Part shown: one piece after another, positions 9,761 to 23,500 of the stretch
Layout: each line of letters begins with the position of its first letter
Numbering within the stretch: position 1 is the stretch's first letter
Source: Carettochelys insculpta
Lineage: Eukaryota > Chordata > Testudines > Carettochelyidae
NCBI RefSeq assembly: GCF_033958435.1
Contig: NC_134138.1
Coordinates: 191,987,298-192,051,297 of the forward strand
Reading direction: 5' to 3'
Length of the DNA stretch: 64,000 bases
Notes under the pieces: model-generated
What the model saw: only the letters and a program-made list of their open reading frames with translations
What the model was told of the DNA's origin: nothing
Database searches by the model: none
Translations under genes and position numbers: made by a program

Positions 9761-10924
9761 CACCTGCTACGCATCCACAGTTTCTTCCAACTATATGAGA
9801 GCTGCAGGTGCTCAGGACACCTTAGGATAAGGCCCAAGAAGAATAATCAAAATATCAAAGTTAGGGACTCAGGCCTAAACTATTTATTCACAGAAAGCTC
9901 CTGCTGGCATCAGGGAGAGTTTTGCTCAGTAAAAAATGAAGGACAGAGCTGCTAGTTTGTATATATTGATACTCTGTGGAGGAAGGAGGATAGAAAAAGA
10001 ATGTTCTCTATTCTGTCATTTATCCTTTGAAATCCTAGATATAATTGGCTGCTATTTCTAGGCCTTAAAATATTTTACCTTAGGTAGCCTGTGATATTCC
10101 TATTTTGTGGTTGGAGATCAAAATAAATTGGCATCACTGGGAGTTTTACTTGACAGAGAAGTGCAGATGCGAACCCACAAAAGTAGACAATAAGAAAACC
10201 TAAGTGTGAAGTGGTAGCTTTCAAATATTAAGCTCATTTAAAAGTAGCATTGAACTAGAATCATTATGAGCTTATACTCTGCAGTTCTAGATCATTCACA
10301 GAGTTTCAAAATTATCATTGTACATGTTATACTTGTGAAAGATGCAGTTGCAGCATAAACATTCAAAAAGTTTATCAGCTTTGAGAAACACAACCAAGTT
10401 GTTATTCCTTGAGAATATAAATATATATTCATTATGCTTGCAGAATAGCTAAGAACAATATTTACGAGGAAGCTTTTGGTCATTCATACTGTATATTAAG
10501 ACTGCAGCAGGGTGAAAAGTGTAACTCATTTCTGCTCTAGCCTCTGAATTTCTTTGTTTTATCAGCTCTGGAGGGAGAATACTGTAACCATATCATACAC
10601 AGCATTGCAAACTCTGGAATTCAAGACTATTTCTAAATAATACTATACTAATTTTGCACAGTGATAGATGTCATTCTCTGGGACTCTTCAGGATTTGTAT
10701 ACAGGTTTATTCTTTCTGGCAGGGTTTTAAGATGAATGCCTAGGAAAAAGATGTAACTTCTCAGTCTGCCTGATTGTGTGAGAGCTAAGACCAAATATTA
10801 CTAGTCCTAAACTCCTGATAAACTGTGAAGGTCTTAGGAATCTGCCACATGGGAACATTTTTTAGGGAAACAACTCACATTTACTGCAGTCAAACTTTCT
10901 CTGGAGCTTTTTGACAGTAAACAA
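9761..10924. other. No gene or named repeat seen
   Basis: AT-rich anonymous sequence. Open frames are short and show no domain. Confidence 0.5.
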
Positions 10925-11714
10925 GGCTGCGGCTGCGCAATGAGATAAATTCAAATTTAAGGCAGTTAGCTCGATAGTACCACGTAACTGTCTTCACTCT
11001 AAATACCATTAGCTTGATTTAGAGAGAACTAATATCGATACTATAACGTAGTCTGTAGCTGCTGGGTGTAGTGTCAAGCTCAAATTCAAAAGTTTGAATA
11101 AAGGCCAGTGTGGAAGCGCCACATCTTAAAATCAAACTTATTGGCCTCCAGAGGTGTCCCCTACGTAACCCGCAATGCCCCTCATGCTCCGCTCTGGCCA
11201 CTGCTCTCCAGGTGTGCAGGAATTAGGCAACAGGAAGACTGTGAATTTCAGTTTGGGACCAGGAAGCCTGGGTCTGTGGGCTCATGTTTGTATGAGAGCC
11301 TGAGAAACATCTTTCTTTCTTTGCTATTAGCACTGTGAGCACATCTAGCCATTACAAATAGCCCCAGCACGGAGTTCATGGTTCTGTCTCTACACTTGCT
11401 ATTTTCTTCTGTGCTGCCTGGCACCAGCCACTGCCCCACCGCATCACATGGCAGCAAGGCTCTTGTCGGGGTCATGCTTGCGTAAGAGGCAGAGAAACTT
11501 CTTACAGGTTTACATCTGTGCACCCCCCCCACTCCCTCCCACACAGGTGCCATGCAGTCAGGGGCTTTCCTGCACTCAGCCACATCACATGGGTATCCAC
11601 TGGCCTAATAAGAGGACACGCCTGCCTTTCAATGCTGACCATGCTGCCAGGCAGCACCATGTCCTGGCCTGCATGTGGTTAGGGAGGGAAAGAATTGCAG
11701 GGGCTTGCAGCTGC

Positions 11715-12065
11715 TGTGGAGAAGTCTCCTCTGATGGCTAAAATATTTGTGGGAGTACTACTTCAACTGTCCCCCTGTCCTGAATATATATCTGGGGTCT
11801 TTCTGCCACATGGGGGGATGACTTCAACTGGCCCCCTCACTAAAAATATTTTGGGGCTTTTCTGCCACCAGAGAGAAGTCTCCCCTGGCAGCTAAGATAT
11901 CAGGGGGCTTGCTGCCTCCAGGGGAAAGTCTCCCATAGCAGCTAACATATTTGGGAGGGACTATTTCAACTGGTCCCCCACTGAAACTCCCACACATGCC
12001 AACAATCAATCTATGGGGCTTGATACTGGCAGGGGAAGTCTCCCCTCGGAGGCTAAGATATTCAG
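11715..12065. repeat. Degenerate internal repeat units
   Basis: The unit GAAGTCTCCCCTGGCAGCTAAGATAT recurs with changes near 11722, 11877, 11923 and 12036. It is interleaved with TTCAACTGGYCCCC-type blocks near 11764, 11823 and 11967. Spacing is irregular (about 47 to 154 bp). Confidence 0.7.
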
Positions 12066-12231
12066 GGGTGGTGGAACATTTCAACCAGCTTTGCAGCCAT
12101 AGACCAAACCCCCACCTCCCCCGGCCCCACCAAAAATATTTTCGGGGATTTGCTGCCCATTGCAGACACCTGCTGCTTTTTGCAAAATATTTCATATTTC
12201 AGTTATAAAAACTTTTTCCTAACCCTTCCTG

Positions 12232-12690
12232 TCCTGTTTCTTCATGCTTTGACCCCTCAAAAGCACAGGGAAGAGTGGGTAGAGGACCAGATGAGATTCC
12301 CGTTTGCATTGTAAGTTAAGCGTATGAGATTTCACTGCCATCCCCCGTGTCAGCAATTTCTGTGTAGTGAAGAGGGAAGACAAAAATCTTTTTTCCCAGA
12401 CTTTTCTATCCTCTTTCTTCTAACGTTGCACCCTTCACACAGGGAAGAGTTGGTGGAGGGCCAGTTGAGAATACAGATTGTCCCTGTGTTATTTTCAGGG
12501 ATCAGATGCAATCACGGGAAGGGGGACAGTCAGTGAATGGCCAGTTGAGAATAGTGCACTGGAAAGCCAAATACCCTTTCTTCAGCTACTCTTTCAAGCT
12601 TTTCAGGGTCCTTGTGTTATTTTCAGGGATGAAAGCGATCACAGGAGTGGGGAACAGTCAGTGGATGGCCAGTTGAGAAGACACGCACTT
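12232..12690. repeat. Internal tandem duplication (period about 130 bp)
   Basis: A block of about 70 bp starting GTCCCTGTGTTATTTTCAGG near 12478 recurs near 12608, and both copies end in GGCCAGTTGAGAA. An earlier related pair (CACAGGGAAGAGT...) lies near 12265 and 12438. Confidence 0.75.
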
Positions 12691-13086
12691 GCTGATTTTT
12701 ATGAAATCCTTGATAATTCTGTTACAGAAGAAAGATTTCTGTTAACTTTGCCATCTCTGTGGATGCTCTACTTTTTCTTCCTTCCAACAGGAAAAATGGA
12801 TGTTTGCGTAACACAGGAGGGGAAAGAGGAAAGTGAAATGTGGGAAAAGGATGTCAAAGACAAGCAAGCATACCCAGAATACTACGGGGATGAGGGAACT
12901 GTGGGACAGATTCCCATAATGCACTACTGCAAGTTGATGTTTGCCAATTGAGTGTGGCAGCAATAAGTCGAGTTGGTGAGGAGCATGTGGTGAGGTGAGG
13001 AAAGTCAGCACTGAATTTATACACATTCCAGAGTTACTAAATCACTATTAATAAATTCAATTTTATCTCATAGTGTAGACGCAGCC

Positions 13087-16000
13087 TTTGACCATCAGGC
13101 TGCTACCACAGGAAGTTCTGCAGCATTAGTTTAGATAGGAAGCTATTACTGCAAAAGTATGCTGATTAGTCAACTTTGTCACTTGGTGCAATTGTTACTG
13201 CTTCATGGATCTTGAAGGTGCAGCTAGCATAAAAAGTGACTCTGTAAAATGGCAACTGCACCTTCCAATTCCACTGTGCTCCTACATGTATCTTCTCAGG
13301 TTATCTTAATAATTAAATAAGCTGAGACTGGTACGTGGTAGTTATTTTTACAAAAATAAGTTTCTATTACTTTGAACCTAGCCTCAGCCCCCAAGCACTC
13401 TAGAGAAGATATAGCTATAGGATCTTCTCTGTGATTCTAATATGATTTGACTCATATAGCATCAGCAGAGCTGTCACAGAACTTCCTGCAGCAGCATCTT
13501 TATTTTTGGGGGTGGTAATGAGGAAGGAAGCAACTCTGCTGGTTCTGGAGAGGCCAGGCTGAGTTTGCCAGGGTGGCACTTAAAAAAGCTATATTTTTAC
13601 TTTTAAACTTAGTAAATATGATGTAATTCGTGGCGACATAACGCATATGGCACCCCACATTCCTATTTCCGCTGGGTTACTTTTCAGAACAGAATCACAT
13701 CTGAAGGGGTGAGGATGGGGTGAAATATGTGCAGAGACCTATAGAATGTAGGCAGACAGAGGCAGACAGACCAAACCAGAAAACATACAGAGGCACTCTG
13801 CCTTCCTTCCTCCACCCCAGCATACTCCTTCTGGGGTGTGGGAGTTTTGAACATGAACACAAGAAGCAGCAATTCCCCCTCCCTCCCCACCCATCTCCTC
13901 CCACCAAGAAGCAGAGAGGGGCCTCTTCTCCATTGCCAGTGAAACCTCAGGATGCAGGCAGCATCTCCCATTGTTCCCCACCATCACCTTTAATGCTTCA
14001 GACTTGTTATTTCATTTCCACGCTTTGGCTCTTCCCACACAGCACACTGCGCAAGTGTCAAACACATCGGCTATCACTGGGACAAATGAGGCACTGGCTG
14101 CCACAAATTCTCCTACTACTCTCCATAATTCGCTTTGCTATAGTTGTTGAGTAATCATGTCCCTCTCTCAGTTCCCAAAGCACCCCTCAGCCCACCAATT
14201 ATACTGTCCATGCACAGGTGTCCCTCCCTAAATTAGAAGCGGGGAAAAGAACCCTTAGGAATTGCCAGCCAGTGTCTGGAAAGGTGGACACAATCATTCA
14301 TTATGGTGCATTTAGCAAGCAGTCTAAAAGAGACAGACACAAGAATTACAGCTTTCTGATGACCAGTGAAGGATCTGCATGATAAACCACTGCCCCATCT
14401 ACAAATCTTACCATCACTGCCTTGCCATACAACATCCCCTGAACTGGGGTAGTGATACCTCTCTCCTGCTCCCTCAAATCTATTCACCATAGACCCGGTC
14501 CTGGGGATAAAAAAAAAAAATCCAGAGGTGGAGGAATTAGTTTAATTTCCTAGTAGTATTAAGGCCAATTTAAATCAAAAGCTTTCATGTAAATCAAGGA
14601 ATCTAACCTGGCTAGCCTGTTCACCTATAAGCCTGCTGATACAAAAGGCTTCCTCCAGAGCAGAGGATAGTATTTGGAGGTGAGGTCTTATCTTTCAGGT
14701 CACTTTCACATTCTGGTTCAAGATCTTGGACCTAAGCTTCAAAACAACTAACAGTTGAAGCCCCTGCTACATGGAGGACTGAATGCAATCTATGACATGC
14801 CTACACAGTTGCACTTCAGTGGCTGCTGATCTCAAAGCCTAGATAAAGTGCATGATAACTGAAACACAGCTTTCTTGGTCAAGGAAATCAGTATGTGAAA
14901 TGAAACCTCCAGGGGGGAACTGGGAGAGTCCAGAGTCTGACTGTAAGAAATGCAGCAAAACTGCCCTTCAGAAAAGCTTGAGACTGCTCTGATACCCCCA
15001 TACAAACAAATAATACCCCCCGCCAAATACAAATAAATCATACAAAAATGAAGCAGAATTCTGTTTTATATAACCCTAAAATGACACAACCCAAAAACTC
15101 CAGGAAGTCCATGGGGATCTTCTTTATTCTTATTGATTTTATGTAAATGATGCAAAGATAATCCAACAATGAGTAGTTGTGTAAAGCCCTTTAAACTGGG
15201 CAGGTAAAAATACTAGGTGAAGTAGAGATTTATAAGGTGTGTGAATTACCTATTCTGTGCTCTACGTGTAAAAGCCCAATCTTTTAGCTGTCTTTGAAGA
15301 GGCAATATTTTCTCTCAAAGAGTCTGTGCAAGGTTCAGATTGAGAACTGTGAGGGCGGAGTGCTGCTGTTAATTTGGCTTTTGTCTGACGACACTGGCTG
15401 GGAGCCAAGAGTGGGACAGATGGTGTCTCAATTCCCTCCCCTGAGGAGAAAATGTGTTTTAATAAAATAACTTTTGCTTTCATTATAGAATTTTTCTCTG
15501 TGAAACAAGGGCTGCCAAAAGTGACCTTTAAACCCCAGCTCTAAATGACTGACTTCTTGAAGGAGGTTTATTTTTCAAAATGGAGGCTGCCAATGTGTCC
15601 ATACTTTCCAACTGTAACCAGAAGCAACACAGAAGAGGGCTGGATGAGATCCTAAACCAAAGTTCTAGGCTAAAGCAAAGAGAAGTGCAGCATAGCTTGA
15701 GGGACAATGCTTCTTTCTCTCATGTGACAGAATGGGATAAGCCTGAATCAGATTCTGAGCACTAATCTGAACCTGCCCAGGGGCAAGCCTATTATGCTGC
15801 ATGTCAGACAGCTGTCCTGTGTGACATCTTGTTGAAGGTCTATTGCTGAGAGCCATCAAGACTGAAATTTGGAGTCACTGACTTTGATTGTTTCAACTAC
15901 TGATCCATCCCGAGGAACAAGTCTTTTTGCTCTCAGGCAAGCGGGGCAAGTATGACTGGTGGATCTGGACTTCTCAGTGTGAGCTCATGGCTCAGAAATG

Positions 16001-17291
16001 AAAGGCCTAACAGGGTTCTGTTCTGAGCCGGGGGCAAGAGGCAGGGGAAGGGCAGCTTATGTGACTATCACCACAAGCAGGCCTTCGGATGAGGGAGGCA
16101 ATGGGGGCATTTGTCCAGGGCCCCTTTGGAATGCCGTGGCAGTGCTGTGCCACCACTCCACGTGTGGCTGTGAGGGACTGTGGAGGGGACCCAAGGCTGA
16201 CTGCCCTAAGCTCCACCCCTTCACATTTGCCCCATCCCTTCCAGGGTGAGGAGTCAGGTCTCCCTCCCACATTGCCCCACAACCCCCGCTGACCACGGGT
16301 AAGCAGGACTGGAGGGTAGGAAGCAGAACAGACTCTTCCCAGCATGAACTGCTCAGACAAACCATGAATTCACGGAAAGGGTGAACTCAGACGAGGGGTG
16401 AGCACATCTTGGAACTTGTGTTATATTCAAAACTCTGTAGCCGTTAAAGTGCTTTCAGACTAAAGCCAACGTGGATAAGAATTTCCTTTTCAAGGCCTGT
16501 GTTCTTTGCTTTACTGTCATTGTCCCCAGAGGGGTTACACTAAAACCCCAGAGAACTCACAACCTAGGCAGATCTCTGGCGGATCATGTATAAGCACCTG
16601 GGGGACTCAAAATATCAGACACTGGTTTGGGGATCTAGAGTGGCTGGGACAGGTAAAACTACATCTCAACAAAGGGTATCAAATGAGAATCTCACCTGCT
16701 AGTGTGTCCAGAGCTAGAAACAAGGGCTGGACTCTACACATTCTCAATTGATTTGGAAGCATGTGGAATCCATCAGCTATGTCCACTTACAACAGACTGG
16801 TGACCATATAGTGAGGCAGTGGGCCATCTTTAGCATCCTGTTCCAGTCAGGTTCTTTGTTCAGTGTTCAATATTCCAGACTTTTCTTCTCCAGCCCCACC
16901 CCCCAGCACGTGCCTCTGAACTTCCAAGTTCCACCAACAATCGAAGTGACATGTTCAAATAGAAAGTGTACTGATTTTTCTGCTATTGCTGGACCAACAA
17001 GAAAAAGGTGGCTGGTTGCGACAGGACTTCTAGACAGGTCCTGTAGACCCAAGAAGCCTGCCTAGTTTTGGTATGAATTTGAAGGTGTACATTCTTATCT
17101 GGACCAATGAAGAACGAAAAATAAATCTGGCTTTTTGCCCTTGAAGTTCTTACGCCACTGTAGATACACTACTGCAAATCCACAATATAGATACAATGTG
17201 TGAATGAAAACCAGTAACCACTGCAGCCCAAAACATGGGCAACACAGGCCAAAAAGGAGTATGAATAGGATGGCGTGAAGATACTCTATTT
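13087..17291. other. No gene seen
   Basis: Anonymous sequence. There is GC-rich, low-complexity DNA near 16000-16320 and a short A-run at 14507. The open frames of 60-144 codons show no domain. Confidence 0.5.
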
Positions 17292-17440
17292 CAGTAATTC
17301 TCAGATTGAGGCTTGCAAGCCACAAGTGGCTCTTTAATGTGTCTCCTGAGGCTCTTTGCAGCCCATGGTATTAAACTACTACTCCCTGTCCTCATTTATA
17401 ATATGGTACTGGATAGCTTATAAACAAGGTTTCTGACACC
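17292..17440 (+). repeat. Possible hAT-type repeat end
   Basis: CAGTAATTCTCAGATTGAGG matches the general form of hAT/Charlie-like termini, and the following GTGGCTCTTTAATGTG text resembles part of the hAT MITE at 57562-58347. No opposite end or TSD was found. Confidence 0.35.
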
Positions 17441-19457
17441 ACAAATTGTCATTCAAGCAGAGCACTCAGGTTATCAAACTGTGTATGAAATTATCTGCAC
17501 TGTTCACATTACACTGTTGTGTTAATTGCACCAGTTGTTCTGAGGTTTTTTTGTGTTTGGGGTTTTTTTTTGTTTGTTTTGTTTTATTTTGTTTTTAAAT
17601 CATAAGCAGCTCCTTGTATTTCAGCTGCTACTGCTAGTGTGAAGTGGCTGGAGATATTCAGAGGTGCAACTTATACATTTAAGATCCCAATAGTTTATTG
17701 TGACGATCTTAGAAAATTGCAGACATCCAAAATACCTGTTAAGAACTACTCCTGACTCACAATAAATTGAAGCTCTAATGTACCCATCTCCAACAAATAA
17801 GCTACAGTCGAGACAGCTGAAAAGTGCAGGACCTGTGGGAGACATGTATTGTAATTTGTAATGCAGATTTCCTGGATTCTCAGCAGGATGTCATGGGTCC
17901 TATAAATCCCTGACTGCAGGAACTGCAGGGGTATTGTAACTTTTTAAATTTCTACAGTGTATGCACTAAAACAGTTTTGCTTTGGAATATTCCACTTGAT
18001 ACAGAATTTTTATTTTATGAGCTCTGTGTGCTGCATCAGCAGCATCTAGATGTTATCAGATATTCAGACCCTAATATATCTTACATTTCATAAAACAATT
18101 ACAAACTATCTGAGTCAGCCCAGAGCCTAACAGTAAAATCGGTGAATCAATGCCTCACCATATGTACTGGGACTCTCTGTCTTGGCTGGCAATCAACAAA
18201 TAAAACAAAATACATTGGTTTATAGGCTTGATTAAGCAAATAAACCAGAAACGTTGATGCTAATATGCTGAACCTCACCACACTTGGACTCCAGTGACCT
18301 TTGGCAGTCGACATGTCCTGCAGACAAGACCCTGTACTGAAACAGGCTTGGCACTAAGTATAGAAAGCAGAGCTCTAAACACCAGCAATAAAGAAGAGAG
18401 GACCTCGAAGGCCAAGGTCAGACAGAGGGGAGAGGCTGTTTCTAATAACTGGCTGCTGGACACCTGCACAGTCTATGGATGCCAATTCTCCAGGAGTGTC
18501 CTGGAGTTGCCAGGAATTAAAGATAAATCACCATTACAGATCCCAGCTATGTAATTCGTGATCCCATAAATGGTATTTCCACCACTCTTGACTCAACTTA
18601 GAGTCAGCCAGCAGCCCTCAATCCATCCATAGAGAAGGGCCTGGAATCCGATGTCCTACCCTGTACATTACATTGACAACAATATCAGACCTGACTTACT
18701 GCAATGGGGTGTGAGTTTCCATTTTCAGGCAACCTTTTCTTTTCCAAGGTGGAAAAAGAGATAGACTGAACTAAATGATTTCACAAAATTGCAGAAGGAA
18801 ATGCATAATATAATTGAGAATACAAGAGATGGTGCTGGCCCAGCCTGACATTTTGTATTCTTTATTCTAATTAGCTACATTGGAGCAGATTGCTTTCAAT
18901 AAGCACAAGAAAATTGAGCTTCATTCACTGGAGACAATCTGGGTACACTTGTTAACCTTCACCCTTTAACAAGGAAATTTCTTAAGGATGTATAACAGTA
19001 ACAAGTGCACTTGTCAATAAGAATCAGAGGCACAGCCAAGGGCTGAATTTGTTTGGGTTTTTTTAAGCACCAAGATAACTGCACAGAGAAAAATAACAAT
19101 TTTGACACTGACTAATGAAGCCAGTGGGAGTTTGCCTGAGTACGCAGGAAGTAACCGCCTGAAATCCCAGTCCTGTTCTCACTTCTATAACTAGCAGGTG
19201 TGGTCCAGACCTACAAAAGGACATACGCTCTCCAACATAGAGGCATCTCTAAGATAATCAAAACTCTTACTCAGCTGTCCCCTTATAGTCACTGCACCAA
19301 GAGATGTAGTGGGAATGTCTTAATAGCTGCTGGTCACCTGGGAGGTGGGAAACCCAAGTCTTGGGCCTTCTTGTTTCAGTGACTAGTTATTTAACCAAAG
19401 TGGGACAGCTTCATGGAGAGAAATTGAGGGATCCCCACACCAGAATATCTCATGAGT
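17441..19457. other. No gene seen
   Basis: It contains a T/GT-rich simple stretch at about 17545-17597 and a short piece near 18476-18560 (CTCCAGGAGTGTCCTGGAG...) that looks like a fragment of a repeat. No coding signal was recognised. Confidence 0.45.
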
Positions 19458-19580
19458 TCAGTGATTAAGACACTCTCCAGAAAGGTGGCTGACCCTTGTT
19501 CAAATCCTTGCTCACCATCAGACAGAGGAGGGAACTAAACCTGCATTTCCCATGTCTGGGAACAGTGCACTAACCACTGG
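19458..19580. repeat. tRNA-like foldback repeat
   Basis: The left arm (CAGTGATTAAGACACT... and a TTCAAATCC B-box-like motif) is complementary to the right arm, which ends AGTGCACTAACCACTGG. The arms are about 50 bp and imperfect. The same arrangement occurs at 41726-41828, so this is a family of inverted pairs of a tRNA-derived SINE-like unit. Confidence 0.55.
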
Positions 19581-19830
19581 CCTGAAGATTAAACAGGAGG
19601 CAAGACCATCACTAACAACTCTGGCATATCTTGGAAATCACACCAAATGGCTGAGCTGCCTAGCTCCAGGAGAGCATTCATGGCTCTGGATCCCAACCCA
19701 TTCTTAGCTGCTGGTCTCTCCCCATGCATTGTATGGCGAACCTGAACACCAAACTCAGACTTTGTGGATTCTGATGATTTTTAAGGCACCTAACAACCAG
19801 GCATTGCACTGTTGAGCACTGCAACACCTC

Positions 19831-20540
19831 GGCTGCGTCTACACGTGCACGCTACTTCGAAGTAGCGGCAGTAACTTCGAAATAGCGCCCGTCACGTCTA
19901 CACGTGTTGGGCTCTATTTCGAAGTTGAAATCGACGTTAGGCGGCGAGACGTCGAAGTCGCTAACCCCATGAGCGGATGGGAATAGCGCCCTACTTCGAC
20001 GTTCAACATCGAAGTAGGGACGTGTAGACGATCCGCGTCCCGCAACATCGAAATAGCGGGGTCCTCCATGGCGGCCATCAGCTGGGGGGTTGAGAGATAC
20101 TCTCTCTCCAGCCCTTGCGGGGCTCTGTGGTCACCGTGGGCAGCAGCCCTTAGCCCAGGGCTTCTGGCTGCTGCTGCTGCAGCTGGGGGTCCGTGCTGCA
20201 TATACAGGGTCTGCAACTAGTTGTTGGCTCTGTGTATCTTGCACTGTTTAATGAAAGTGTGTCTGGGAGGGGCCCTTTAAGGGAGCGACTTGCGGTTGAG
20301 TCCGCCCCATGACCCTGTCTGCAGCTGTGCCTGGCTCCCTTATTTCGATGTGTGCTACTTTGCCGTGTAGACGTTCCCTCGCTGCGCCTATTTCGATGTT
20401 GGGCTGCGCAACGTCGAAGTTGAACATCAACGTTGCCAGCCCTGGAGGACGTGTAGACGTTATTCATCGAAATAGCCTATTTCGATGTCGCTACTTCGAA
20501 ATTAGCTATTTCGATGTAGCGTGCACGTGTAGACGTAGCC
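19831..20540. mobile_element. Harbinger-type MITE, copy 2 (710 bp)
   Basis: The ends are GGCTGCGTCTACACGTG and, in inverse, GGCTACGTCTACACGTG. The trinucleotide CTC is duplicated at 19828-19830 and 20541-20543. It aligns along its whole length with the MITE at 7994-8704, including the same internal breakpoint near 20115-20165. The subterminal regions are packed with TTCGA-containing motifs. No complete gene. Confidence 0.9.
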
Positions 20541-20543
20541 CTC

Positions 20544-23500
20544 AAGTCCCTCAGGTCTTTGACACTGATCTCCATAGGTTAAGAGGAATGATTTCTGGGT
20601 TTGGCCCATGAAAATGTTGATACAGTGACTACACAATATTCCTTTTTACTGCTTCCAAATTTGCTTCTAGTGTCCAAAGTCAATGTGGGCCAAATGTGCC
20701 AGCCTTCAGCTGATACAGGGTGGAAGCTGCAGCAGCTCAGCAACTCTCAAGATTTGGCCCATAAATGGAAACGGTTAGAGAAACATTGACAGAAACCATA
20801 TTTCCTCAGTGTGTACAGGTCCATTGAAATGCTTCATGCTATTGAGTCTATTTTGCCAGAATTTTGCTTTAAAAGAAACCCCTGGAAAAATGATGTCAGT
20901 GTATCTTATTTTGACTTTCAGATCATTTGAAATTTTTTAATATATATTTTGAAATGACTTCATTTTGATATTTTAAAATTATGTATAATAATAGAGCACA
21001 AAAAAGTGAAACTCTAAATGACATTTTGGTAGACCTCAAAATGATTTTCATTTTTTTTTTTACCTTTGCTGAGCCTTTTGAAAGTTTCAGTATTCATTCC
21101 TATTTGTAACAAAGACAACTTTCAACATACCTCACAAAATGAAACTTCCATCCTCTGCACAGTTCTGTCCATAGAGTTTTTTATTTTTATTGTATCATAC
21201 CAAAAAGGCAAAAGGCAATGACTGCTCAGTTTCATTCTATTCTTTATGGTTTTTAAGAGCTTCAATTAAATCCACTCAATGTTTCTCCTTTCTAGACTAA
21301 ATAATCTTACCTTCTGCATTCTCCTGGGGTCCAATTTTCATATAATGGATTATTAAATATCGGTGTTGTGGTCATTTACTAGTCAGATGAGAATAAGCCC
21401 CAGCAGTTAATTGCCCAAGGTGAGACAGAGAGTACCTAACAATCAGTGCTTATCTGACTCAAAGGACTATGAGGGAGTTCCGGGCTGCTATTATGCACTT
21501 GACTATACGGTATGAAGTTAAAGAAAATATGATTTTATAGAACTTTTTCTCCTAAATATAACCATGTACAGGTGCTGCAAAAAGTTTAGTTAGGAAAAAT
21601 AAATGTACTGCTCAGCTGGTATGATTACATCAGATAGCAGCCAGTAGACATATTACTTGTAGGATAACCAGGTATCCCAATATTGGGGGCTTTGTCATAT
21701 ATACACAGTAATTCCCTTCCCCTGTCGCAAAAAATGATTCCTTATTTCACATTATCACCCTAACTACTTGACCCTTTATAGACAAAGGTTAGAGTTGACC
21801 AAAATTCAATGTTACTATTATAGCATATTTACCAGCCCAGGGCATCTGTGATTCAGGACCATGATGCTCACATTTTCCCCTCAGGCCAACCTCCCTCGCC
21901 AGACTGAGCAGCAGCAGCAGCAATCCCTTGATTCAAGGAGGATCTCTACCACAGATTTACATGGGTCCTTAGATGACTCAAGAGTCCAGTCCTGGAACCA
22001 AAGATCCTCACACAGTAGGCAGAGACATTTCCTAATGAGTCAGCTGCCTTTTGGGAGAAAGTTCTTTCATTTTTCTTCCTTCTCTCTTTCTTCTCACCAC
22101 CCCATAGTCCATGGTCTTCTCAGCTTCCCAGGCCAGAAGGATGTGGCATCAAGGTATAGAAGATAATTGTTATTCCTACACCCCTGTATGGATGTGAAAC
22201 CTGGGTAATCTTTTGACAGTAACACAAGCGTCTGAAGAGGTACCGCCAGGGCCTTGCTCATCCCAGCTTGTGATGTCCACATCAGTTTTTCAGAGATACA
22301 CTTTCAGTATCTTTGTAGCACTTTCTTTGACCTCCTCAGGATCGCTGGCTGTGGGTGAGCTGAGAATAGAAGACTTGTTTTGGAAGTTAAGAATCTGGCA
22401 TCCGCACACAATGTACAGCACAGCAGAGCTAATGCATGAGGATTGTTTGCCTCAATGATGGTGACATTGACATCAGTGAAGATGCTGGTGGTAGTGCAAG
22501 AATCTTCCCACTCGATGCACAGGATCTTCCAAAGGCATTGTGTGTGGTACCGAGGGCCATCGTTATGACTTCAGATGCCCTAAGCAACCCGAACACCTGC
22601 ACCCTGTCTCCTCCATGTGGGAGCTGGGCAGCAACTCTGCAGTGGGGTGTGGAGGTGGGGGGCTGTGCTCAGGGCTGTGGGGACAGGAACAGGACAGGGA
22701 GCCTTGTAGGAGAACAGGTGGAAGGGGGCAGGCAGTGTAGCCTGCCAGAGCTGCAGGCCAGGAGACAGAGCAAAGAGCCTGGGGATTAAGGCCGCCAGTG
22801 TCAGGGCGTGGTCAGAGCAAGAGCTTGAGGGCTGCGGGTTTCAGCTGCTGGGACTGAGAGGCAGCACAGGGAGGCTGAGGGGCCGGGGGATTGTGCTGCA
22901 GGACTGGGAGGCTGGGGGGTTTTGTGCGAGTGGGCTGCAGGGCCAAGAGGCAGAACAGAGGCCAGGGAAAGGGACTGCTTTAGGCAGCTCTGTCCTCCAG
23001 CTGCGTTAGGCATACACAGGCACAGCACAGGGCCTTATGAAATTTGGGGCAAAGTGGTGCCCTAAATTTAGTTGTGCCCTATGTGAAGTATGCATGGATG
23101 GCTTTGGTGGGACCTCTTCTCACTCCTGTGGTGCTGTCAAAAGATCACCAGCCCCCCACCCCACCCACCTTGCCCCAGGGCCCACGCTGGCTGTCAGCCC
23201 TGCTCCACACATGGACTCCAATGTCTTGGAGTTGCAGTGATGAACTGACAGCTAATCCCACTGCAGAGTCCACATTTTCACATCATTAATAGGAATACCA
23301 AATTCCAGTGTAAAGATCAAGTGAGCACGACAGCTGGTTGGCCAGTGGGTGTCTGCAAAGGATCTAGTTTGATTACAATAGAAGTCTAATACAAGGAAGA
23401 CTGAAGGAAAGAATTATTGTGGAGGATAAGTTGTCTGTAGGAAAGGGAAATCCACAGGCTTGTAAATGATCCCATTTACAACAGTAATTGCGCTAGTGAA

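Larger units (their letters stand above)
10925..13086. mobile_element. Harbinger-like non-autonomous element, 2.16 kb
   Basis: The left end GGCTGCGGCTGCGCAATGAG and the reverse complement of the right end (GGCTGCGTCTACACTATGAG) form an inverted repeat of about 38 bp that continues through GATAAATTCAA-like sequence. The GGCTGCGTCTACAC tip resembles the other Harbinger ends in this window. I could not find a clean TSD. The interior contains degenerate tandem repeats but no recognisable transposase. It is assigned to the superfamily by its tips only. Confidence 0.6.

Noticed and set aside
11715..12690. CRISPR-like repeat array
   Set aside because: Repeats are long, degenerate and irregularly spaced within a eukaryotic transposon; this is not a CRISPR.
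19458..19580. Functional tRNA gene
   Set aside because: Only B-box-like and A-box-like words are present, no cloverleaf can be formed, and the unit is an inverted SINE-like pair.
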